From Eucommia ulmoides (Eukaryota; Streptophyta; Magnoliopsida; Garryales; Eucommiaceae), in assembly GCA_016647705.1 (NCBI GenBank), contig CM028333.1, positions 28,122,743-28,186,742 on the forward strand: a DNA stretch of 64,000 bases, read 5' to 3'. A program made the position numbers and the translations under genes. The notes beneath the pieces were generated by a model. That model did no database searches and was not told the origin of the DNA. It saw only the letters and a list, made by a program, of their open reading frames with translations. How positions within the stretch are numbered: position 1 is the stretch's first letter; every line of letters starts with the position of its first letter. Of this stretch, positions 1-11,200 are shown in pieces.

Positions 1-357
1 TTTGGATGCGGTGGACCAACCATCAACCCTGACTATAGGTGATTCTTGTCATATTCAAAGGATTGACGGAATTCAACTCCTCTTGGAAGTCTTAATAAAA
101 AGACCACCAAGTAAGTCCCACATGAAAGAAATAAGATTTGATCTGGGAAAAAAGTTGAGGAATTTGAGTGTTGCCTGTAACTCATCTCTGACTAATTGGA
201 GAATAACTCAACGAAAGTTGGTTACTCCATTATAGTTAGAGTGCTTGAGACACTCATTGTCCGGCTGAATACGCTAAATTTAGCCCTACGTGAGAGGTAA
301 CCGACGCATAAAAAAATAAAAAATAAAATAAAAAAGATAATAAATAGTCGAAATCAC

Positions 358-460
358 TGTTGGCCCGAAGATCTACACTAAAGGGGGTGAATTGGGTAGA
401 TATAAAAATTTAAATAATAAATTTAAATTCAAGATATAAATTTTCCTAATTGATTATTAT
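358..460 (-). mobile_element. LTR 3' end-like remnant (Copia, SIRE-like terminus)
   Basis: Read on the minus strand this stretch ends in ACCCAATTCACCCCCTTTAG, a short spacer and GGCCAACA. The same arrangement ends the two SIRE-like LTRs at 25004-27078 and 42977-45123. No primer-binding site follows on the minus strand, so this would be a 3' or solo LTR. The other end was not located and interior similarity to those LTRs is not obvious by eye. It is an old fragment, called only from its terminus. Confidence 0.35.
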
Positions 461-1559
461 CTTAACTCGTGGAAAAATAAGAAGCAAGTTGTTGTCTGTC
501 AATCTTAAAACGTATGACCTTCTTTGGCTTCATTCCCTCATGACTAAATTAGGGTTTCTTGTGACAAACTCGTTTACTATATTGCGAGATAACAAGTATG
601 TCATAATGTTATCCCCTGAATTAGTCCTTCATGAGAGAATTAAACATATCGAAGTTAATATCCACTTTTTTTCATGAGAAATTTCGATCAGGAACTATTG
701 TACGTACCTTTGTCTCATCTTCCAAGGAGGTCATTACCATGTTCACCAAGTCTATTGTATCATCATTTTTTTAGTCATTCATTGTCAAGGTGGGACTCAT
801 CAATATATTCGCCTCATGTTAAGGAAAAGTGTTGAAATATGTATTTTCTATATAATTATCATTTATTGTTTCACAGGTCATGTTGACAATTTTGGGAAAA
901 GTCTAACTTTATTGCCATATTATAAAACTTCTCTTCCTCTCCTATATCAGTTCAACAAGCTATAGCATCAATAATCAGTTGCACTTGAAAAGAAATCCAC
1001 TTCACTTCAATCTCCAGAATAATTGTTGCTATCAACAGCAAAACGTACAATCAAGTTGCAAAGAAAACCCCTAAAAACTTCTATAAAACAAACTCAAGTC
1101 TCACCCTTTGATTTTTACTAAAATAATTTCACTCCTTAATAATAAGTATTTTAAAAAAAAACCTTTGTAATTTTGTATTATTATTATTTCTCCAAATGTA
1201 ACATTACTTCCAAATTTATTTTAAAATTAGATAATTAATTATATAGTCCCTCAAAGATAATAAAATTAGAAAAGAGACCTTTGGTCGAATTACTTAAGTT
1301 TTTAGTCCTTATAGAGTTTATAGAAAAAGTATCTAATATTACCTCCAACTAATCATTCACATTTACGGATCCAGTCATTTTATCCTATACAAGAAGACAA
1401 AAGTAATAGAACTTTCCATATTTGCAACAAAAATATCATCATTGTAAAATTCATTTTCAGAAGCAAAAAACAAATCGAAAAATTTAGAAAAAAAAATATC
1501 TAAATAACTTGCAATAAAAGATCTACACGATGATATAATTAGATTTTTTTGTCCACTTT
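461..1559. other. AT-rich intergenic stretch, no gene seen
   Basis: No frame here encodes a recognisable protein and no terminal repeats were found. A plus-strand TATAAAA at about 929, followed by a CT-rich stretch, resembles a promoter, but nothing recognisable lies downstream. It may be the body of the LTR remnant that ends at 358. Confidence 0.3.
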
Positions 1560-2515
1560 AAATAATACGTAAACGTTAATATAAATATTCAAGTAATACA
1601 CCTTACCTATATTTATTATTACGATTTGAATTTCACATTTTAATAATACGTATACCTTCAAGTAATACATTTTTCAAGCACTTAAATGTTTGATTAAGAT
1701 ACGTTTATGTTATGTGAGTAAATATTCAAGCAATACATATTTAGAATTACACTTTTCAATCTCTTAAAAATATTATTTTTGATCTTATTTTTATTCTGTA
1801 CGTAAATGTTCAAGCAATATGTTTTTTTCTAAATTACTTGTTCGATTTGAAATTCATCAATAAATATTATTTAATTGTGTGTAAACGTTGAAGTAAAACA
1901 TATTTCACTTTCGAACAGTATTAAATTTGAATCTCATGTCCATATTGTATTTTAGTGTTAATGTATATTATTTTATAAGGGTTCTGTATGTTAATGTTAA
2001 CGCAATTTTAATTTTTTAGGCTCTCCCCGTTTGTTTTTATTAACATTAAATATTTTATGTTTTTGGACTGAGTGTGCGTTAATGTTAATACACATTTTTT
2101 TGAGTATTTTTGTGTTAACATTCGCATTTTCATGTTCTTTTTGTATGTATGTGTATTAACGTTAACTTATCTTTCTCATCTATTTATGTGTGTTAACGTT
2201 AATGTATCTTTATTTTTTAAAATTTTGTTTGTTAGCCTTAAAATAATCGTACCGTATCTATTATTTGTGTATTTGAGTTAGGTGTGCATTAACGTTAACA
2301 TAATTGTATCATTGGATTATGTATTTTAACGTTAACGTATATTGCTTTTACAAGGTTATGTACGTTAATATTAACGCAACTTCATTTTTTTAGGCTTTCC
2401 CCGTGTGTTTGCGTTAACATTAACTCACCGTATGTAATATTTTGTCTTTTTGGACTAGATGTACATTAACGCTAATACATTTTCATGTTCCTTTGTGTGT
2501 TAACATTAGCGCATC
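1560..2515. repeat. Array of TTAACGTTAA-type palindromes
   Basis: At least a dozen variants of the self-complementary core GTTAACGTTAAC occur at 30-60 bp spacing, most densely from 1985 to 2510. Examples are TTAACGTTAAC near 2156, 2189, 2289 and 2327, with GTTAACATTA variants near 2415 and 2500. Upstream, from 1560 to 1900, the motif takes the form CGTAAACGTT followed by AAGTAATAC-like text. The units are not exact tandem copies; the palindrome is better conserved than the AT-rich spacers. The origin is unknown. It resembles motif clusters in the Copia LTR near 18.7-19.8 kb and the array at 27.2-28.1 kb. Confidence 0.7.
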
Positions 2516-4180
2516 TTCACACTCCACACACTTGGCAATCAAAAATGCAGACACCAAAAAGAGCCCAACCAATAGAAAATAAGCCTGCTAATTAAACTAG
2601 AATTGAAATAGGGAGATACGGTTTCAGCCCCTTTCACCGTGTCCGATTCCCTATTACTATTCAAAGGGGGGTCTTGAATCCTCCCTTTTACCCAAAAACC
2701 CCGTGAAACACAAAAAGAACCCCGCTGAAGTGGAGACAATGTCAGACAACCAAATTTGAATTGATAAATTTTAGTGTTTTAGGCAATGGAGCAAAGTCTT
2801 AGTAGAAGGGGGCAATTAGGTCGGCCTAAACTGAAGAAATGAGAATTAAGGTAAACAGAGAGTGATATCCAAGCCCCAAACCGAAAAGGGTAATGGTTTT
2901 TCGTCAGATCTATACCAATAGAATTGGTTCAGGAAACAAAAAATTAGATTGCAAATCGAGAGACCCAAACAGCAAAACAGGGTGGGTTTAAAATACGAAA
3001 ACTTAGTACTCCTAAAATCATGTTTTGGGCGATCATCAGGATTAATCTTCAATTTTTTGTAGATCCATGAGAAAAACAGAACAAGTAACCGAAACGACGG
3101 CGAACCAGATCTGAAGATTTGACTCCTTTTGAACGGTGAACGACAGAGAACGGCGAAGAGAGTACTTGGTAGTGAACATCTGAAACGACGGTGAAGACTA
3201 ATATGGCAATGGCGGTTAACGGCGAAACAGATCTGGCTTGCGGTTAAGGTTGTCGAAGACGACGGTGAACATTGCGACGAACCGACAGTCGCCTATGTCT
3301 GCAGCTGCCGCCACTGCAAGCCCCCTTCGACGTTCCGATGTTCGAGTGCAGCTTCCGTCGTGCGATGGAGAGAAGAGAGAGAGAGCTGGATTTCGGTGAA
3401 AGAATTTAGAGAGCGAGAGAGGGGAAGCAACTGTTGGGGGTGATAGAGAGAAGAGAGAGGCTAGAAAAAGACAGAAGGAAAGATGTTGATTAAGGTTTTA
3501 ACACTTACACCAATTTTAATATATAGAAGGGTATAATAATCTTTTTGGTCAATAATGGACTAAATTTTTTAACTTGTACCGATGGATTCAAAAGCTAAGA
3601 CAATTTTTTATTTAGATTTTTTCTAACACCACCTCTTAAATAACGATCAAACAATAAATATCTCTTCAAAATTTTTAAAAAATAAAAAAGAATTCATCAA
3701 TTCAAAATAGGGATAAAAGAGTAAACTTAATAGTATATAATTGTGTCCACTCAATGTGAAATGATATGGGGAATCTTATCATGAAACTCATAACGACGAC
3801 ATGGAGACAAAGACCATTTTTTCACTCCAAATAATAAGAGAAGAGGAAAAGACGGTTTAAGATATGATTTGAAAAAAAATATTATTGAAAAACATAATGA
3901 GATTTGATCAAGGTTAGAGTTTTAACTCTTTATCCCTGATGGTTGAATGAACATCTGTTGTGCAAAATAACGATCGCAAATTTCTAGTACGGGCACTCAA
4001 AACTAGAAACTCCGACATGGTTGACCAACGCTTGGACTCATGGAAATATAAATGTATAGTGCAATTATGGTGAACGAATGAATGAGTTTTCCTTTTAATT
4101 AGTGAGAGATTGTCTTTAGTTCAAGTTTTCAACCAATCCCACGCAGGCAATTTGAGAATCAGTTTCTCATTCAACACTTA
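2516..4180. other. Unclassified intergenic sequence, partly GC-richer
   Basis: From about 2540 to 3480 base composition is less AT-rich than its surroundings, with repeated ACGGCGAA/ACGACGGTGA text near 3090-3280 and GA-rich runs near 3370-3470. It looks like a leader or promoter, or the end of a DNA transposon, but there is no convincing coding frame, TIR or target duplication. From 3480 to 4180 the sequence is plain AT-rich with nothing recognisable. Confidence 0.3.
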
Positions 4181-4429
4181 CGTAGCGTTTGGTTTTGTGA
4201 AAATTGGAGGTTCGGAATTAGAATTAGCAATTGAACTCCAAGGCTTCAACTCCATGCTACCAAACACAACCTGAATGATTTTCGACATACGAGTGTGCCA
4301 CGTTGATTTAAGTAGAATGCATTGGAACTTGGGACCTGATTAAACTAACTAATGGGTTGGTTCAAAATACAAAAAATTCCCAACACCAAGCTCCACAATT
4401 TGTATCAAATCCTAATGAAATGATTTTTA

Positions 4430-4760
4430 GCATAAGAGGTTCTAACTTAAAACTATATGGTATCAAATAGAGCAATTTCTTTCATGTATAGACTGATTTG
4501 GAAAGTCTCACAGATTTGATACGGGATTCTATCACCCACCCTCGCGTGCAATCACGTCTTACACGTGATGCGATCAAACAAACAGAAGAGAGAAGACGAG
4601 CATTCAAACAATCGGGGACAAACAAACGAGACTTTCCAAACCTAACTTTAATACCATGTTAGGAGGTTCCAACTTAAAACCTTACGGTATTAAGTGGAGC
4701 AACTCATTTCACATATAGATTACTTTGGAAAGTTTCATAGATTCAATGCAGTGGGATTCT
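4430..4760. repeat. Two direct copies of a ~100 bp dispersed repeat
   Basis: Copies at about 4435-4535 and 4661-4757 both read GAGGTTC(T/C)AACTTAAAAC, then a GGTAT-containing stretch, then TTTGGAAAGT and GGGATTCT, with clear divergence. They lie just downstream of the WRKY gene, in or near its 3' untranslated region. Repeats worded like this are scattered in many plant genomes; I could not assign a superfamily. Confidence 0.5.
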
Positions 4761-5031
4761 GTCAAGAAGAAACACAGACCAATACCACTGAACACCACAC
4801 ATTTTCAGAATAAACATTAATCGTAAATAAAGAATAAATAAAAAAACGTAACAGGTGGAAAATCATCAAACAGGGAGAAAATGAAAAACAATACTATTGA
4901 CAACATAGTATTATTTAAGGAAATTCCGCGTAAAGACGAGCCGTTTTTACATGAAAATGATTCATAGGGAATGCAGAAAACTGAAGTTCATACTCTTTTC
5001 TTTGATCCGGATTTTCTTTTCTTTTCTTTTT

Positions 5032-5203
5032 TTAGGATTTTACCTTTGAATTTTCCTCGGAGGCAACCGCGCCGGTGGTTTTACTAGGCATGTCGTGGTT
5101 GTGTTTACCCTCATACGTTGTCAGAAAGGCGGTTGGATCATCTAAAGACCTCTCAACATGTTTTCGGACATTGCACTTGAGGTTGGTGCATCTGTAATAA
5201 CTT
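5032..5203 (-). CDS. WRKY44: WRKY44-like exon 5, zinc-binding half of C-terminal WRKY domain
   Basis: The exon begins after a TTCTGCAG acceptor and completes the Arg codon. It encodes [20 protein letters not shown] and then the zinc histidines in [10 protein letters not shown]. The frame ends at TAA (5034-5032) after a short acidic and basic tail. The intron before it (5204-9913, 4710 bp) is unusually long because of the hAT insertion. The C-terminal tail is short compared with many group I WRKYs. Confidence 0.92.
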
Positions 5204-8200
5204 CTGCAGAATTCATTATAAGACAAAAGGTGGAGTAAGAATTCTTCGAAATCAAACAAATCTAAGGTAGTGCTTAGTATAGCATAGCAATTCCAATTAG
5301 AAATGAACATATGTAACTTCGAAAAATTTCATATGCATTCATATTTAATTCTAATTCTATGAAACCAAACGCTACCTAAGTGCCATGACATTCTTTACCC
5401 CAAACAGCGGTATAGAAATCTCAAAATCAGTTGAATTTAGACTTACGAGTGACTCAGAATATAAATTGTCGACCACAAAGGTGAAAATGATAAAAAGAAT
5501 TGTTTGGGAGGAAAATTTTCAGTATACTTTTACACCCTGAAAACTTATATTTTCAATTATTTTTAACTTTTCGTAAGGAGCAAATTTGTAAATTGAAGAA
5601 ATAACAATTTTCTTTTCTTTCCCTTTTTTTACAAAAGACCAAACAAGCGAAAAAAATAATGCGCTAGATTTAATAATCTCCAATCCTTGAGATCAGTACA
5701 GATTAAATTTAATTTATTAAATGAACTGGAATGGATCCTATCACTAGTTCTGTCTAGCAGCTTTTAGGTTTCGAGAAACGTCATGTACCTCCCACAGCCC
5801 TCACTCACTCCCAAAAGACACTTTAAGAAAGGATGTCTTTAGACTTGTATATAGCTAGTAACACAAGCAATGTGGAATTCAATACGCCCCCTCACGTGCA
5901 GGGTGGACTTTGTCAAACTACTGCAAACGAATATTTGGGAAAGGGCAGAACATCGATGTGGGCTTTGACACAGCCCCTCACGAACAAGGTAGACTTTTTC
6001 CAAACCACTGCGAATGGATATCCAGGGGCCCAACGTCGATGTGAGATTCAACATGCCCAACATCAAATAAAAGATAGATTTGATACCATGTAGAAACCCA
6101 ATGGTTCTAACTCACTCTCAAAAGAAGCCTTGAAAGATGAAGATTGCCCTAAACTTTATATATAGCTCACGATGAGGTAACACGAGGGATGTGGGATTCA
6201 ACATATCACAATGACACCCCGTTTGTCAAGGAGCAAATGGCTCACTGTATGTAGAAGATTATGACAAAAAATGCGATTTCGTACCCGTTTGTAGGGGTGT
6301 TCAAAAAACCAACCAAACCAAAAAACCGAACCGAACCGGCTAAAAAAACCCGAAAAAATCGGCCCGGACAAAACCGACCAGTTCGGTTTATTTTTTGGGA
6401 AAAACCGCAACTCCCAGTTCAGTTGGCAGCTTTAGTATACATGAACTGCAGTTAAAACTGCGCCAAACCAAGGAGTACAAAACAACGTTGTTTTGATGAT
6501 CTACATATAAATAATAACAAACCCTATCCCTCACAATCACCAGTTCACCACCGCCACCTCTTGCCTCAATCTCACTGCCTCCTCTTGCCTCTTCGTTCCA
6601 TTTATCCAAACCGATCACAACCCTAGCTGAGCTCTCGCTACTCATTCCAACCGCAAGCAAGCAACCGATCTTCGTTGTCCTACCAGATCACAACAGATCG
6701 AAACCCTAGTCGCAAGTGGGAGTTCCTTGGATTGCTATTGCTTTTCCGGTGAGTATCACTCTCTAATTTCTTCTGATTGCTCTTCTTCTATATGTATCTG
6801 TTTATTCGCACATGCTTCATCCTTTTTGTTCTTTCTTTCCTTAATTTGTTCATATATTACCATTTTTTGTTTTTTGAAATAAGATGCATAAAATAATAGG
6901 ATACGCCTATATTTCTGTTTTAGTTTATGTTTTTGTTTTCTTAATTGTTAGATAATTGATGGCTGAAAATGTTGACAACACTACTGCAGTTGGTACCAAT
7001 GATGAACTCCCACCAAAATCTAGAGGAAATAAGACGTCCTTTGTTTGGAAACATTTCAAAGAATTGAAATGTGAGGATGGTCGGGGTCCTAGGGCATCGT
7101 GTAACTATTGCTCTAAAGATTTTGCATGTGATACGAGAAAAAAATGGAACTAAGACAATGTCAATTCACCTAACCCAAAGATGTAACAATTACCGATTTA
7201 AAATCCCGGATAAGAAACAAAAAATTATGGGCTTTAAACCGAAATCGGATTGTGAGGGTGGAAGTGGTAGTGGTCAGCTTTTACCGTGGTCTTTTAGTGC
7301 AAAGGATTGTAGAAAAGCACTCGCTAGAATGGTAATAATTGATGAATTACCATTTAGCTTTGTTGAAAATGAAGGATTTAGGGATGGGACCTTTTGCGTG
7401 TTGCTCAACCTATGTGGGTGAATATTCGTTCTCGCATTACGGTTGCTAGAGGTTGTTTAGGACTTTATTTTGCGGAAAAGGACAAGTTGAAATCTTTTTT
7501 GAAGGGTAAGAGAGTTTGCCTAACAACCGACATATGGACATCTTTGTAAAATTTGAGTTACATGTGTCTTACCGCATACTTCATTGATAATGATTGAAAT
7601 TTACACAAAAAAAATCCTTAATTTTTGTTTAGCTCCAAATCATAAAAGTGAAACTCTTGGTAATGCAATTGAAAATTGTTTACTTGATTGGGGAATTGAA
7701 AAGTTTCTTACTCTAACAACCGATAATGCAAGTTCAGATGTTGTGTGCACATTTTAAATCTTATTGTGTGCGAGGGTTTAAAAGAAATGGATGAGTCCAT
7801 CCTCAAAATAAGAAATGTAGTGAGGATCTAGAATGGCAAGTTTCAAGAATTGTGCCAAAAAATAAGGTATTGATTGTAAGAGTCAAGTTTGTCTTGATGT
7901 GCCAAGTAGATGGAATGTCACTTATCTCATGTTGGAGAGGGCAATTAAATTTCAAAAAGCGTTTGACCGATTGGTGGATGATGATACACAGTTTAATAGA
8001 GTTAAGATGATGATGAAGAAGATGATGTAGATGATGCTAGGAATGTGAGAGGAAAAAAAGCTAAAGGGTTTTTGGGTCCACCAAGTAGTGGGGATTGGGA
8101 AAGAGCTAAGTTCTTTGCAAAATTTCTTAAATTATTTTACAATGCAACTTTACGGTTTTCCGGTATCTTATTTGTCCCGTCGAATAATTTTTTCATGGAG

Positions 8201-11200
8201 CTTATGATAATCCAAAATGGAATAAGTAACTTGGGTGCAAACTCCGATGCATTTTTACAGTTGATGGTGATAGGAATGAAGGAAAAATTTAACAAATATT
8301 GGAAAAATACCGAAAAAATAAATATGTTGTTGTTTGTGGCGATTGTTCTTGATTCTCGATACAAGATAAAGTATGCTAAATGGTGTCTTGGGCAATGTTA
8401 CGATAAATCCATTATGCTTGAGGTAATCAATAAGTTGAAACAGTGTTTGAATCAATTGTATGCTTGGTATTCTGAAAATGGGATAATAAATAAGTGAATC
8501 CCAAGATAGAAGTGAACCCACGAATGCAAATGATTTAGATGTGGAAGACGAGGATGCACGTAAATCTTTCTCCGCCAAATTTCAACAACACCTAATAGAA
8601 GAGGGTAATATGAGTTACAAATCAAAAATGGATAAATTTTTGTTTGATTCTTGTGAGAAGGAAAGTAATAATTTTGATATATTGGAGTGGTGGAAGATAA
8701 ATTCGACGAATTATCTGGTTCTCTCTCAAGTTGCGAGGGATGTGTTAGTCATTCCGGTATCAACCATCGCTTCAGAATCTACTTTTAAGCACCGGTGGAC
8801 GCATTCTTGATCCATTCCGAAGCTCATTGTCAATGAAGATGGTGGAAGCTTTAATTTGCACTCAAAATTTGTTGCGGCAGTCAACTCCTATTAATCTTCG
8901 AGAAACAATGGAAAAAGTTGAACTTGATCTTATTGACATTGAGGAAGGTAATAAAAAATAGAAAATGTTTGTTTAGCAATTCATAATTTCTTTGTTAATG
9001 CATTAATTTCTCTCCTTTTCTAACTGTAGACATTGGTCAACATATTTTACTGGAATCAGAGATTATTAACTAGTGACAGATCATCCTTTGAAGTGGATGT
9101 TCAAGTAATGGTTTGGGGTTGTTTGTTATGGTAATTGGTAATGGTTTAGACTTCGGACTATTATTATTATTTTTTGGGACTATCATGTTAATGGTTTAAA
9201 CTGTTATTTTTAATTTTTTGGGACTATAGTTATTTTTAATTTTTGGAACTGTCATGATAATGGTTTGGATTGAACTTTGGATTATTATTTTTTGATCTTT
9301 GGGATTGTAATGCCTGTTATGTTTAATTTTTGTGTTGTATTGGTGAAATGTGTTGTGTAGATGAATTTTGTTATGAGCTAAACTTAATGATGAATTGTAT
9401 TTTTTGGATTATTAATTAGTGAATTGTATTGTGCTGTAAAATTATATTTGAAATATAATTTCTAATCTATTATAAAACAATCATTTTGGGTCATTAATAA
9501 TTGTGTTGGGCTAATGGGCTGAAATTAAATTTGGAATAATTCACAAAATTGGGTTAAAAACTTGAAACTGGGGAAAAACACAAGAAAAATAATTTTAGGC
9601 CAAAACCGAAATCACACCGAGAACCAACATAAAACAGCATGTCTGGTTTTTTTCAACACAGAAACCAAACCGCAAGGCAGCGGTTTCCAGTTTACGAAAA
9701 CCGAGGATCTCGGTTCAGGGACTAAAATTCACAAAAAATGCACCGAACCGAACCGAGAACACCCCTACCCGTCTGGCAGACCGTCCAAAGACACCACAAA
9801 AATCACGGTCTAAAAATCCAAAATCAGTTAATCTGGGATCTCCAAACCGTAAGCCAAACAAGTACTTTAGTGTCCTTAACAAGGTGGTAATACAAAAGAA
9901 ATAAAATAAAAACCTGGGGTATGGATTTCCCTTCACAACTTTCTGCCCATACTTTCTCCAGCGAAAACCGTCTCCTATAATCTCACTATCCGTGGAACTC
10001 TGAACCACGATCCGAGGCTCTTGTACACCTTCCCCCGATATGCCTGCTTCACTGGATCGTATCTCATTTTTCCTGAAAAACAAGCACCAAAAAAATAAAT
10101 AACATGATTCTTAAATTGTTCAGGATTTTTGAAGAACTTTTTTTTTTCTTTTTTTTTCATTTTTGCAGAAATGTAGAGGTTCTTATTATATAGCCGTCTA
10201 TTGATTGTTTTCAAAAAAATATATATATATATATTCTATTTATAGAGCAACTTGTTTTTTTTATCCTGAACAACTTACTTTTTGATCCTTAGCAATATTT
10301 TAGTTAGCTTTAACTAGAATATCGAATACATAGTCAACATCTAGTTGATATCAAGTCAATAGATTCATTCTAGTGGATGTTAATTGGGGGAGTAAAAGCT
10401 TGTTCGATTGACTAAAAAATCAAGAGAAAAAAAAAATTAAGGATACCAAAATTTTACCTTAGTCTCTTACTTTTGGGTTCATCATCCTCCGGCTCAACAC
10501 CCTTCCTTGCATCCTCATGATCGCCAATGGGCAAACAGGAGTTCTCGGGAGTTGTGGACCCCACAAGAGGATCACAAGTCGATAATCCAACTCCATTATC
10601 AAATTCTAGCCTACTTTCGTTCAAATGCTTAGTAAGTGGAGGCCGAGGCTTCGAGTGATTATGCTCTCCCTTGTACACTATTTCGGCTATCTCCCCGTCC
10701 AATGATCTTTCCACCTTCTTCTTCACCGGGCAATTCGGGTTCGTGCATTTGTAATAACTCCGCGGATAATCGCTACCTTTGACTTGTTTTTGTCCATATT
10801 TTCTCCAATTGTATCCGTCAGAAGATGACCGGTCCAATGTACTTGTCTTGGAGGCTTCGCTTGTTTGGATAGTTTCAGATTGAGAATTTTGATGAAAATT
10901 TGTTCCAAAATCAGTTCCGAAATGGATGTTGGTTTGCCTTTTGGGCTCGGAATAAGCCTCAATTTGAGCCGGTGCCTGGAGATGGAGATGACTATAATCA
11001 TAATCGTAGTTACCCTGGTTTAATCAAAACATTGTCAACAAATTTTAGTATTTAAGGAAAAACTGGGGTGTTGCTTGATAAGTGCTTTTGTTTCTGCTGC
11101 TGCTTTTTTTGTTTCTGTTCCCAGAAAAGTTGAACAGAAAAACAGAACAAAAAAGGATCAGGTAGATGACAACTAATCATAGTTACCCTATATTAAGCAA

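Larger units (their letters stand above)
4183..5378. repeat. Inverted repeat pair bracketing the last WRKY exon
   Basis: GTAGCGTTTGGTTTT at about 4183 is matched in inverse orientation by AAACCAAACGCTAC ending near 5378; adjoining flank bases (ACTTA and TAAGT) extend the match. The left copy also pairs weakly with CTACCAAACACAACC near 4258-4272, so it may be a separate roughly 90 bp MITE. If so, the two copies are independent insertions in opposite orientation. The last WRKY exon (5032-5203) lies between them. Confidence 0.4.

Noticed and set aside
2-235. Open frame of 77 codons at the left edge
   Set aside because: It matches no family I recognise, has no conserved motif, and the surrounding sequence is repeat-like. 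It may be chance.
2539-3052. Minus-strand open frames in the less AT-rich stretch
   Set aside because: They are short and without domain signals, and neither start context nor splice sites support a gene.
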